Assembly (NCBI GenBank): GCA_030267565.1
Contig: BRXU01000041.1
Coordinates: 767,501 to 831,500 of the forward strand
From: Pleodorina starrii
Lineage: Eukaryota > Chlorophyta > Chlorophyceae > Chlamydomonadales > Volvocaceae
Length of the DNA stretch: 64,000 nucleotides
Direction: 5' to 3'
The notes beneath the pieces were generated by a model, which made no database searches, was not told the DNA's origin, and saw nothing but the letters and a program-made list of their open reading frames with translations. The position numbers and the translations under genes are program-made. Positions 46,444-58,212 of the stretch are shown piece by piece; positions within the stretch are counted from its first letter, which is position 1, and every line of letters starts with the position of its first letter.

Positions 46444-48113
46444 TCACCTGCCGGCAGCGCCGCCGCCGCCATCCCCCGATAACGAAAGGGCCGCGCTGGC
46501 GCCGGCGCCGGAGGCTGCTGCGGCATCCGCAGAGCCTGGGGGTGCGACGGAGCCTCCCCCGCTGCCGCCTCCGCCTCCGCCGCCAGCGGCTTCGGATCCG
46601 TCGCCGCCGGCGCCGGCGGCGATGCCACTGACCGCTTCGGCAGCGGCGGTGGCGGCGGTTGCGGCAGCCGCTGCTGCCGCTTGGGATCTAAGCGCCGGCG
46701 TCCACCTCCGAAGCATCTCCTCAATGTCAGCATCCATTCGGGTGCCCTCCCCGCCCCACACCAGCATGTGCGGCACGTCCGCCAAGCCGTTGCCGCCCAC
46801 CTTGCAAACCGTACGAAAGCCAAAGTACGAATAGTACCGCACCAGTCGCTCGTGCCAGGCGTCATCGTCGTTGATGGCAAGGATCTCGGCTGTACGGCAG
46901 CCGCGGCGGTAGCCGTACGCGAAGGTGGCGCCGCCCAGCAGCAACCCCAGTCCTAGCAGGCCGCCCCGGATCCGCTCGCCTGCGTCACCTTTTGGGGGAG
47001 AAAGAAAAGAAAGAAGAGACCGCAGCGGAGGGGCGGGGGCGACGTTAGCGAAAGGAAGGCGGTTTGGGGGGTGGGGATGGGGATGTGAAAATTAAGATAA
47101 GGCCGCAGCGTTCAAATGGAGGCGAGGTGGGCGATGGGGAGGACGGGTTCCCTGCGTTGCCGGTGTGTTACATGGCGGTCCGTGTTGGCCGGTCGATCAG
47201 GAGCGACTCCAGAGGGACAGAGAAACGAGTTGAAGAAAGCAGGGCAGGGCAGGGCAGGGCAGGGCAGGGCAGGGCAGGGCAGGGCAGGGCAGGGCAGGGC
47301 AGGGCAGGGCAGGGCAGGGCAGGGCAGGGCAGGGCAGGGCAGGGCAGGGCAGGGCAGGGCAGGGCAGGGCAGGGCAGGGAATAGGGGATACTTTACCTTG
47401 ACCCACATTCCTCCTCCTCCGCTTCGCCCCTCCCCCCAGCCCCTCTACCCCTCATCCGAACTAAGCCCCTGTTCCGGTGAGCTCGTCCAATCAAGCCCTC
47501 AACCGCCACCCATTCAGCCGACAGCGCAGCGCTGCAACAACGGCTCGGACAGCTGCCGCTGCCCGGGCCTGGGTGCGCCTTTCGGTGCCCTGGCCGTATC
47601 CGCGGGCAATGCACGGTCTCTGGGTCTGCGTCTGGGGCCCACTGTAACGACAAGAACCAACGGGCCCAAGCCATGACAGCCCCTTGACCCGGCTGCAGCT
47701 CTCGTTCTGCCACGCACCTCTCCCGTGCCGCCCTTGCGCTTACCCTTGAGGCCTCGTGTGAAAATTTGCAGCATGTCGCAGTGCATGATCCCCCCGAACC
47801 ATGGGGCCACGAAGCCGTTGGTCACGCCGAGGATCTGGCCGTCCGCGCCACCGTTGCGGCAGACTACCCGGTAAAAGGGCCCCAAGTCCTTGACGCTCAG
47901 CTCCAAGCCGCGCCGCTGCGCTGCGAGCTGCACCTCCTCCAGGGTGACTAATGGTGTGCGTGGTTGCGATGTGGAAGCTTCGCTGCCTCTTACAGCTTCT
48001 AAGGGATAAATCTGTGGGCGGGCCCTGCTGAAGTTTCGCCTTGCAGATGAAGCTTTATAATGTCTTGAGCCATCATGCCGACTGGAACGGCTACTCCAAA
48101 GATTTGTGTTCAT
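46444..48113 (-). CDS. GNAT-like (acyl-CoA N-acyltransferase) protein, probably plastid-targeted, two exons
   Basis: Exons 48113-47744 and 46979-46444 join in phase 1 (donor AAGG|GTAAGC, acceptor ACGCAG|GC) to give 301 residues. Residues 1-45 are rich in Ser, Arg and Ala without acids at the start, as in chloroplast transit peptides. Conserved stretches are LSVKDLGPFYRVVCRN, ILGVTNGFVAPWFGGIMHCD, LLLGGATFAYGYRRGCRTAE, ILAINDDDAWHERLVRYYSY, FGFRTVCKVGG and PHMLVWGGEGTRMDADIEE. These recall plant and algal plastid proteins annotated as N-acyltransferase-like. The substrate is unknown and I cannot point to a proven acetyl-CoA loop. The last 70 residues are Ala/Gly-rich. The stop codon overlaps a donor-like CAG|GTGAAT, so a further exon cannot be excluded. 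A 135-bp pentanucleotide array lies in the intron. Confidence 0.8.
47241..47375. repeat. (AGGGC)27 pentanucleotide array in the GNAT-like gene intron
   Basis: Twenty-seven exact copies (135 bp). On the transcribed strand it reads CCCTG. Its translations (GQGRA / CPALP repeats) are artefacts. Confidence 0.97.
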
Positions 48114-51100
48114 TATGATTGTACTGTTAACGACAAGTTATTTGATGCTTCGATCAATTTAAAACCCTCAGCTCAGGCGACCGTGAACTCAACAGAGCGC
48201 ACGCAAGCAGGCTGGACATAACATACAAGTAACGTCCAGATTATGCGCCACGCGCTTATCGAAAAGCTAGTGCGCTGTCCTACCAGCAGGCTGCGGGCAG
48301 CAAGCCCCAAGATGGTGGAGGTGTAATGTAATGTTTTTGCCGTGCGTATCTTGTTTCGGAGCAGGGAGTCCGAGGTCATCTTATCACACCACCGCCTCCC
48401 GCTCCCTGAACCCGCTGCCTGGGTCTTCCCCCCTTCAAGAGGTGACACGCATCCCCGAGCTACGGGTGATACAGGTTGGCCTCATTACACTTCGTCGAGT
48501 AGTACAGAAACACGAACTAGTACGGAAGCAGAGCCTCGGAAAACCTATCATTTCGCCAGGCGCCCAGGCCCCGAGGACTTCACAACAGGCGGAAGCGCTG
48601 GGATACTGCTTCTACCAGCGGTGCCGGCCAGTCATGGATCATAGGCGGGTCGTGACAACATCTCGCCACGCCACGCCCCCACAGCCAAAGCCCGGCGCTG
48701 CCCCTCCAATGTCGAATCACAATCAACCGCCCAGACATACCGGTAACCGCAAAGTACGATATGGTGGTAGGGCGGTGTTTCTCCGGCGATGTCCCGCAAA
48801 GGAGCGGCCACAGCGCTTTATTGCCCACGGCCTGCAGCCCGCAAGCCGCGTCCCCGCCACCTCGAAAAGGCTGGCTGGCTGGCTGAGTACTTAGTACCGA
48901 CTACTACCGGTAACCGACTGATTGACTGCGCAACAACAATATACGGTACAAAAACGCTATTCAGGCATCGGCCGCACAGACCGCTTCTCTTTCCTGCACG
49001 CGCTGTTATTCAGCCTGCCCAAACGAACGCCGCCCTCCTCAAAGAGACCGCGGCAGCGCTCCCCATCACGACACACGCACCGCCCCGCCCCGCAGCGACT
49101 CGACAGGGCAATCAACCACACATGCGTCCACATCCACATCCACATGCCCATGCCCAGGCGCATCCACCGCCAAACAGACACACTCTCATACGAACTCCAC
49201 ACATACACATACGTGCCAGCCGCACGCAAACGGTGCTGACCGGATGTTGCCGTCCTCCCTCCCTCCCCAGGCGCATATGATGCAGCGATGAGGGGCCGTG
49301 AGCCGCCGGTGTGGTCACCACGAGCCACGAGCAGAGCCACGAGCCCTCACCCGCCCAGCCTCCAGGAGCCGCCCTTCAGAAAAGCCAGCACAGCGCCTCG
49401 TCCCCAGTCGTCGCGTCGCGGCACGCGACACAAACGCCCGTCATCGCCACGCACTTGCCAGATCCATGTGCTTGCCACATTCCAGTTAGGCCTCACCGGT
49501 AGGCCGGCAGCCGTTAAAAGGCACACCAGTTTATAAGCGCGCGCAACTCTTGCGCGCGTGCAGCCTTTTTGCAACACGCCCCGACCTGCTGAAAAGAGGG
49601 CTGCGTGTTCTTATTACCGTACTCACTCGTCCCCGCACGAGCTTCTGCTTTGTTATGGGGGCCCCACCGCAGGTTTTGCCGGTTGGCCTGGCTGGGGGCT
49701 CACGTGCGCACACCACATAAATAAACAAATGCGCTCAAAAGCTGCGCGCGGCCTCGCATAAAATGCTCGTTTTTGAAAACGGAGCGGGGCCCTCGCTCCA
49801 GCGCAATCGCTTGCCGCCATCGCCCCCGACCTCAAGCAGTGCGCCGCCGCGGCACCGGCACCAGCAGCGGCACCTTTCTTCGGGGCACATGCGCGTGCGT
49901 GTTGCGCTGCGCGGAGCGCTCGCCAAGACGGACGACAGGCGGCACCCAAACGCCGGGAACTCCAGCAAAGCGAGACCCTAACAGGAAAGCCCAACAATGC
50001 GCGCACGCCCCACATCTTTCCAGTTCGCGCTGGCGCTGGAGCAGATCACTGGAAGCGCGAGGCACTTTCCTTAATCTCCGAGCATGCCGCAATGGCGACG
50101 TCTTCGCTGCCCCGCTCGACCAGCCAACTTGCCAGCAACTTGCCTGCCTCACCACACCAGCCAACACAAGACAGGTGCTGCTGCACAACACAACCCTTGG
50201 AAGGCAACTCATCAACAAAAACCGACATCAACCGAATGGCGCTACATATGCCTTCCCGACGACGTACCAACCGTTTCGCCGTACCATGCCGTGTACAGCG
50301 GCGGCAGCCGTGTGGCACCGACGACACGTCACATCCCGTCGTCGGCCGCATTAGCTCTCTAGCTGCCAGGTCTCCTCCACCCTCCACCCTCTCCTCCAAG
50401 CCACCTTCGTCGCGTTTGCTCCTTCACCTGCCGCCTCCCTGCCTCCCGTGACCCAATCGCGCCACGCGCTTTCGGGAACCCCGCCCACGTGGGGTTCGCG
50501 CTTTGCCCCGCGATCCCATCGGGCCATTCGGCTGCACCCCTCATCACTTCGGGTGCACCGACCTCAAATCAAATCCAATCACTCTAGGCCGCCCCCGAGG
50601 CACCATCCGCCGCCCGCGCACTGCGTGACCCCTCCCTGGCCCTGGCCCTGGCGCACGCCATCAGACGACAGAGGGCGGAACAGCGAATGCGAGGGCGGGG
50701 CCGCCGAGTTCGCCGCCAGCCAGAGCCTTTGGGATACCTACCGTGTTGAGGCTCCGGCGCCGTCTCTCCTTCAGTGCGTCCCTCATCTCTCCTCCCTCGC
50801 GCACGCGTGTGTGTGTGCTTTGCACAAATGGATGGCACTGGCCACGGCACGCACGCACGACCATCTTGCGAGGGCCCAAAATGTTGAAATGTGCATCACT
50901 GAAACGTTGCGTCGCGCCAATGACCACCGCCGATTATCTGACGATGCGCTCGGCCGAGAGCGGCCTTGACCGGGCCCACCTTAACCCTCCTCTCGGGCTA
51001 GATACGGCACCAGACCTCCTATCGGGCTAGATCGAGCCGAAAGCCGAAGGCCGCATCGTTTCATCCGCCTCTGCCGCAGCAAGGACAACGCGATCTCCCG

Positions 51101-52068
51101 CTCGTCGCTCGCCGGCCAAGTCCCAAAAGGACCTCGGACCTCAGAGTGCACAAAGCCATATATGCACCGCCACCCAGCACTCTGCGGCATTCAGCATCCT
51201 CAAAACACCGCAGCGCGTCGCAACGGGTGGCACGACGGCGGCCGCAACGATTGCGCTGCGCTCGCAGCCCGCCGTGACGCTGCCCTCGCCCCTGGCCCGC
51301 ATTCCACAATCTGGAATGGGGGCGAGAGCTGGCGACAGGACGATGCATTTCGATCGCCCGGTTATGTGCCGTACATGTGTCAATTGAACAGGGGCGCAGC
51401 GATGGCGCGCCCAAACCTGCCTTAAGTAGCCCGCAGTGACATTATCGCGTTTGGCGACTGATAAAAAAAAGGGCCGAGAAACGACACACCTACTTCCCCT
51501 TCCTTCCTCCCTCCCTTCCGCCCTCCCCCAACCGGCTTGGATTCGCTTGCTATCCCCTACACCGAGAGCTGCGAGGTACGGGGCGCGGCTCGTGCAGCGT
51601 CGTGCTTTGAGCTGGGGCAGCGCCCCGAGAAACCCACCGCCACCACCGCCACCTTCTCGCTATCCGCTTATCAAAGCCTCATCCTGCTTCGTCCCCCAAC
51701 TATCCGACCCCCTGAACGGGTAAAGCTCCCTTAGGTGTACAAGCAGCTCACTACTTCCGGGAGTGTAGTAGTGGCGCCAAGGAGGCCACTACGGTATCCA
51801 TCGCCACCCGGCGGAGTCGACTACAGCCGCCGCGAATTACACACGACACAGCACGATACGACACCACGGGCGTGCGTGCGTGAAACGTTGCCCCACCCCA
51901 GCCCAGCCCAGCCCACCAGGCGATGTGGCGGTCCCAAGGAAAGGCACAGCAACACCCGCAGCCACAACACCAGGTAGGGTGCTCTTCTTCTTTATGTGCC
52001 GCTGCTGCGGCTGCCCCCGCTGCTGCTGATAACGATGATGGCAACAACACCAATGTCGATGCGGGCGC
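48114..52068. other. 4-kb spacer, no supported gene
   Basis: Contains the GNAT-like gene promoter and the 3' UTR of the next minus-strand gene. TTACA at 51837-51841 (TGTAA on minus) is well placed as that gene's poly(A) signal. CCACATCCACATGCCC-type short repeats occur near 49125-49165. No spliced exon with conserved protein was found. Confidence 0.5.
51837..51841 (-). promoter_or_regulatory. Candidate TGTAA polyadenylation signal of the receiver-like gene
   Basis: TGTAA on the minus strand about 230 nt beyond the stop codon at 52069, a typical distance. Confidence 0.55.
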
Positions 52069-55000
52069 TCAGATGCCCATCGGCATGCCGCCGACACTGC
52101 CGACACCGCCGCCGCCCACCGCCGCCAGCTGCTGCTGCAGCAGCATCTGCTGCTGCTGCAGCTCCCGCAGCTGAGCAGCCTCCGAGTCACGAGCCCGCTT
52201 CTCCTCCACCGCCTTCCGCAGCCGCACCACCTCCTCCGCCAGCATGCGGATCAGCTCCGCGTTTGGAGACGGGTTGGCTGCCGCCGGTGCCGGTGCCGGC
52301 GCCGCCGCCTGCGCCACTCCGCCTCCGCCTCCGCCCATCGACATCCCGGCCATCATGGCAGTGACGTCGCCTCCGCCGCCCATCGGCGCGCCGCCCATGC
52401 CGCTCATGCGACCACTCACCGAGCCGCCATAACCGCCGCCGCCCATTCCGGCACCGGGCATCATGCCCCCCATGCCCCCCATGGCGTTGGGTAGCCCCAT
52501 GCCGCCCCCCATGCCCATGCCCCCCATGCCCATGCCCATGGCGGCGTTCATGCTTCCGCCGCCCATGCCCATTCCCGGCATGCCCCCCATCCCCGCGGCG
52601 CTCATGCCGCCCATGGACGCATTCATGCTGCCCACGTTGTGCATCCCGGCCATGCCCATGCCCATCCCCATGCCGCCACCCACTCCCATGCCCATGCCGG
52701 CGTTCATGCTGCCGTTGCCGCTGCCGCCCGCAAATCCCGCCATGCTCTGCGGGCCGCCAGCGCCTGAAGGGTTACATATCCATTGGTGGGGAAGGGCGAG
52801 CGAGTGGGTGGGACCAGTGGAGGGTTATGAAGAGGATACCGAGTGGGGGCCCTGAAAGCCAGTGGGAGGGCCGCGGCCAAAGCGCGGCGAGGCCGTCCGA
52901 CCGACCGACCGACCGGCCCATGCATGTGTGTACATAATTGATTCCCCTGGGGCCACAGAGCAAGAGTGAAGGAGAGGTTTCTTGTGTGTGTGTATATTAT
53001 TAATATCTTGTGTATGTGGGGGGACTCGGGTGCGGCTCAAACGGGACCGCACATCCTCGGGTCTGGCTCGGAGCCGAGGGAAAGGGGGGAGAAGCTGAAG
53101 GGGGACGAGCCATGTGCGGGCCCTGGTTGGGTTGCTGTGCGCCGCGAGTCAAGAGAGGAGGCCGCGTGTGGAGGGGGGGGACGGCCCCGTGTGCGGAATG
53201 AGGCGGAAGGGAGGCGCACAGCGGGGCCACATGCCGCGTGGGGACTGGGGGGGGAGGTGCTGCTCAAGAACTCAACACACCAGCCAGGTACAGCTGCGAC
53301 CCAGCTGTGACCCAAATCACGCCAGATCACATCCCTCCCTCCCTCGGGTGCGTGTCGAAACCCAAATCGTCTCAAGGCCGGCTCCCCCCTGCCCCGGCCT
53401 TCCGCCAGCTGCTGCTGCTGCCGCTCCCCCCAAAGGGCCTGCCAGAACGCACTCGACATCCCTCCACTCACGCCCTCACCGGCGCCGCGCCCCGAGACCA
53501 CCCAGCCACCCACGCAGCCACCCAGCCACCCACGCAGCCACCCAACTACCGTATCCACCCACCGTGCGTCTCCAGGCTGCCCTTGCGACGCAGCGTGGGG
53601 TTGCTCTGCATGCCGCCGACCGCTGCCGCCCCCCCGGGTGACAGCTTGGGTTCCTCGACGTCGAGGGAGCGGCGCGAGGAGGCGACGCGGTCCAAGGTGG
53701 GCGGCCGAGACCCCTCGACGGAGCCGCGCCGCGAGTCGCTGCGACGGAGGAGCGAGTCGGAGCGTACGACACCGCGGATCGAGTCCGACCTGTGTTGTCG
53801 TTGTCGTTGGCGGGGCAGGGCGGGGGGAGGGGAGGAGAAGGGGGGGCCGGTCAAAGTGAGTGGACGGGCGGAAGGGTGGGCGGGCAGGCGGACGGACGGA
53901 CGCAGTTGGCACGGGGATGGGAGGGAACAAGGGCGGAGAGACGCCGACTCGGACTGAACGCACGACGAAGGTCAGCCACCCTTAGCCACCCTTTGGCCCC
54001 TTCCCCGGAAAGCTGTGTGGCCCCCGCCCCTCTCCCAGGAATATACCGGTACACAAACGACGCACCTGTCGAGCGAGTTCCTCCGCTCCAGGGACTTGCG
54101 TTGGTCCTTGTGCAGGTAGTCGGGCCGGATCTGTCCCGCCTGCACCTGCTTCAGAATGTCCACCACCGCGTTCACGTCGCCGCCGTGCTTGGAAAACTCC
54201 TGCAGGTGGGCTCGGCCGGGCGAGAGGAGGGTGCGGGGGGGAGGTCTGGGAGGCCGAGGGCGGGAGGTCTGGGGGGCTGAGGGCGGGAGGTCTATGGGGC
54301 CGAGGCTGCGGCGAGGGCCGGAAAGCTATAACGGCAAAAGACGGGGACGTGGCGACAGTCGGCAGAGGGGAGAAAACAGTAGCTGGAAAACAGCGGCTAT
54401 TTCGCCCGGAGGAGGAGGAGGAGATATGATAAGGCGGGTGCTTGGGCTGTGGGGCTTGGGCCGAGGTTGTTGGGCCGGCTTGGCCCGGCGGGTGGCAGGC
54501 TGTGCGCGCGTGGCCGGTGCGAGGGGACTGGGAAGGAGCCGATAAGGGGGTTGCAGTTCGCGGCGGCGCGGCAAAGTCCCCAGAGGAAAACAGACCGGGG
54601 CCCTTGCCTTCGGCTCGCTTCTTTTCCTTGCCGGGAACCGGGAGCAACGACAATTTCGACAGCGAGTAGGGAAGCTCCGTTGCGCCTTCAGTTATCGGGT
54701 TCCGACGTGCATTGTATTATGTGGATTTGCCTGCGTCCGATTGTGCCAGAGTACGGACAGGCCTGGACGACGGTGGGGAAGCTAAAAGGGCAGGGGCCAA
54801 AGCGGCCAATCCCAAGCGGGAACCTTTTCAAGGCAGTCAGCGAAAGCTGAGGGAATATCCGCTCGGAAGCAGTGGGTTTCGGGGAAATTCGGGTATGCGG
54901 AACCACCTGGGGCAAATCAACCAACCCGCCATAACCTTTACGGGATAGAGCCCGCCACACGCGAGGTATCGCTTCAGCACTGCAGCCCCTCTATATACGC

Positions 55001-55443
55001 ACCAGGGTGGCGTGGTAGTGCTTGTTGAGGTCACCGCCCTTTTTGGGGTTGCCCCAGCAAATGACGGGAACATCGGGATACTTCTCCTTGATGACCTTCC
55101 GCAACGTCTCGCTGAACTCTTCCTTGCCAGGGCATGTGAAATGGTTGCTTAGGAGGGCTGCGTGGCATTGGCCGCATGTCTGAACTAGTTTCTGCAAGGA
55201 CCAGCGCACAACAAACATGTTAGGTTCCGACTCATCTCGCTGAAGCTCAAATGCAAGGTTACGAGGCCTTAAGGCTACGCCATATCAATAGCGACTCGCC
55301 TGAAGCCTACTAACAGCGTCCACCGCTTTGTGCGCTGTGAACAGCTTGATTGGGCCGACGTAGCGTTTGCAGCTCTCCAGCGCATCCTCAAAGTCGGGCA
55401 GAGACTTCTCGTCGCCGACCACCAAGAGATTGAGGCTAGGCAT
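52069..55443 (-). CDS. Degenerate receiver-like domain protein with Arg-Ser region, Gly/Met repeats and coiled coil, five exons
   Basis: Exons 55443-55315, 55239-55003, 54199-54066, 53789-53563 and 52763-52069 join in consistent phases to give 473 residues. Residues 4-150 follow a CheY-like pattern: NLLVVGDE in place of LLVVDDE, then CHAALLSNHFTCPGKEEF, KYPDVPVICWG, and HATLEFSKHGG with the conserved Lys126. The phospho-acceptor Asp is replaced by Ser74 and the switch Thr/Ser by Trp105, so it should not be phosphorylated like a normal receiver. Residues about 155-245 carry repeated RRNS, RRSDS, RRGS, SRRS and RRKGS sites. Residues about 245-400 are Gly/Met-rich. Near the C-terminus AELIRMLAEEVVRLRKAVEE and LRELQQQQMLLQQQL predict a coiled coil. 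The first donor is GTTAGT, less common but in phase. The receiver assignment is inference; no ortholog is recognised. Confidence 0.78.
53497..53548. repeat. CACCCAGCCACCCACGCAGC tandem repeat in the last intron
   Basis: Imperfect 20-bp repeat just inside the intron following exon 53789-53563 of the receiver-like gene. Confidence 0.75.
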
Positions 55444-58212
55444 GATGTTCACCGCCTCTTCAGTCTAGCTGCGATGGGGCGTGGTGGAAGGCGACGCTCC
55501 CCAGCGCTCAGCCCTGCGACACGGCATCCCAGCCAGCATACGATAACCCAGGCGTATAACATCGAAAGTGCAAGCCTTCGAGGGTGCGCAAGCGGCAGCG
55601 GTTGCATCAAGGAAAAGCCTCCAGTGGCGCAGTTCTCCCACGCCAGGCGGGCAACGGAGAAAACCGGCGCAGAATATGTGCAACGGAATGAGAAAATCGG
55701 CACTGGCGCACCTGCGAGATAGTCTCCTATGCCAGTAAAGCACCGCTCCGCTAACGTTACTTTCCCAAAAGGCCACGGCTGGCTGGATAGCAAGCAGAAA
55801 TGTTGCTTCTGAAGTTGCGTCCAGTTTCGATTTCATTCACAGCCAAGAGCGTTCAATGGCGCTGTTACGTGGAATTGTGAGCCATTCGTACAGCGTACCC
55901 GATTCCGGACGCCAGCCAGGCCGCCAGCGGGACAGGGTTTCAGCCAGTTGGAAGGAAACAGTTTTCCCCTGTGGGAGATACTGCCTGCAACGAGTTTGCT
56001 TTGTACAGCTCATGCACTTCCCAGGCTCGGTAACGTTACTTGCTGTGTAGGCCCAGCGGGATACCAGCCAGCTGACCGGCTACTGCTGCATCGTAGAATA
56101 GATTAATTAGCTGGGCGGTTGCAATACCGAAACTTCCTGTTGGCAGCAGGTTCCTGTAGTGCCTGTGAGAGGTTCCCTGGTTCCGGCACCTACCCAAAGT
56201 TATGTCTGCCCGGGCCGGCCAGTGCAGTGCACAGTTTTCAAACTGCATTTGGTCTCCATAAAGTCGATTGGGCTTTCGGCTAAGCCCGTACCTCCGCGTC
56301 CGCATCATTCCTGTGCCTGGCCGCTGGCCAGGGCTGGCCCTAGCGCCGGCTCGCGACTTGAGCGCGTGCCAAGCCGCCAAAGCGGGGCGCTGGGTCCTCC
56401 CTTCAGCAGCGATTTCCTCTACGCAGGCATCTTCAAATGGCCGGCTTCCACCTCCGTCGCCCCTGGATCGATTGCGCTCCCCTCCTTGGGCGCAGGTCTG
56501 CTCAGGTCAGCCAGGTAAAAGAGGGCGTCGCCCCTGACCGAGCCTGCACGTGTGTGGGTGACGACTCCCAACGCTCCTGATCGCGCACACCTCTGTGCAG
56601 TGCGTGTCATGTCAGGCGACACGCGTCGGGACTAGGAAAGCAAACGCACAAATCACGGAGACAGTGAGGAGAGGGAGGAAGCTTAATGAAATCGACGACC
56701 ACCGTGTGGCGCGGGTCCGCTTCTGTCCAACAGTAGCATGGGGTGGGTGGGAACCATGTAGCGGGAGGTCGCCACCGCGCTAGCCCAGGAACAAGGAAAA
56801 CACGTCGTACAGCAGGTTGGCGCCTGGAGGTAGCGCTGGTGCAAGGCTTAGGACCAGATGTTGGGAGGGGCAGTCCGCCTTGAAGTTGTGGACAGAGCCC
56901 CGATAGAGAACGGCAGCCCGGCACCGCTGGCTCTGTTCCCCCGAGCGATTCCCTGGGGGGTTCCGGAGCCCACTGATTGAAACCGCGACTTCGCACCTCC
57001 ATCTCCCTGTCTTTTGTCTAACCGTTTGCCGTTTATGATTCCAAACTTGTGAAAGGTCACCTGGTACCGTATGTGGGGGCTTGGACGGACCAGCCACATC
57101 CATCACGACCAGGCAGAGCTGTCGTACTGCATACGGGGGTCTGCCGTACTGTGGAGCTCAAAATGGGGTGCCGCAGAGGTGCAGCGCAGCGCAAGATGCG
57201 TTTAGAAGCGTGAACAGAGGCTTGCTTGAGAAGGTCGGAAGCACCTTCCCTTTCTTTGCGCTTACATGTGGGTAAGGGCAGTGGGTGGAGCGCGGCACTG
57301 CGGAGGGCCCCCCCCCTCAACCCAACCCAACCCCTGGCTGCCCCTCCAGGCGCCGCCGGAAGGACCGGGGCCCCCTCCTGCACACGCCGCCGAGGACCTG
57401 GGCCCCCGCTGAACAACATACACCTGCCCCCGCTGCCCACGCCGCCGCCTCCATTCCGCCTGCATCCCTCCGCACCAAGAACAACGTCTCAAACAACCTC
57501 TTAAACCTCCCCGCCTAAAACCATCGCCGGACTTTTAAACAAGCTTTGTAAGGCCAGCCGACGACCTTGCGGCCCCCGTCGCACGAAGTGCACGTTGGAA
57601 AAAAGCAGGTGCTTCAACCTTTAACCTTCGAGCCTAAGTTTTTTGCGAATGCACGCATGAAAATGCAACATCGAGTCTTCGAGTGTTCAATCCGAGCCTC
57701 GGGCAGTTTCGGCCTCCCGAGTCCAGTGCAGCGGCAAAGCCAGGCAAGCCGCTGTGCCGTAACGGCGCTCGAGCCTTGACCCAGCACACCTCGCTGCTTG
57801 TGCAGAATGCCGCTCGCCACCTTCCCCTCCCGTACCCTCTCACCAACTGTCGTACACCCTCCTCGCTTTCCTCTGCACCCGCCAACCCCCGGGGTCTCCG
57901 CCAACAAAACCCCAATCGAACCCCACGCGCTTCCCTCTCAACGAACGGCACCACAATGTCGAAGGCCATGCCGAGGTACCCCACCGCACCGCACCGCACT
58001 GCACTGCCGCCCTCCACGCGCAGAAACCTCAGTCGAATCCCCCCTGCCGCAACGCTTCCCCAGTCCATACCAAAAAGCGCGCATACGCAAACACCGCCGC
58101 CCCTTTTGACCCGTAGGGTCCCAGGTCGCTTGCGTTGTCACCTCCGTCCCATCGCTGCTGTTTCATCTCCATTACGCGCCCCCTACCACCGCACGCACAC
58201 ACTCATACCAGC
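55444..58212. other. Spacer: receiver-like gene 5' flank and rhodanese gene 3' flank
   Basis: TTACA at 57262-57266 (TGTAA on minus) is a candidate poly(A) signal for the rhodanese gene, about 950 nt past its stop. A minus-strand frame at about 56780-56930 ends LLYDVFSLFLG and could be an isolated terminal exon, but no partner exons were found. Confidence 0.45.

Noticed and set aside
47116..47676. Plus-strand 186-codon open frame rich in GRAGQ repeats
   Set aside because: Produced by the AGGGC array inside an intron of the minus-strand gene.
53340..53470. Possible extra exon between exons 4 and 5 of the receiver-like gene (GPLGGAAAAAAGG)
   Set aside because: The acceptor phase fits, but no good donor restores the frame. 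Direct joining of exons 4 and 5 is in phase and simpler.
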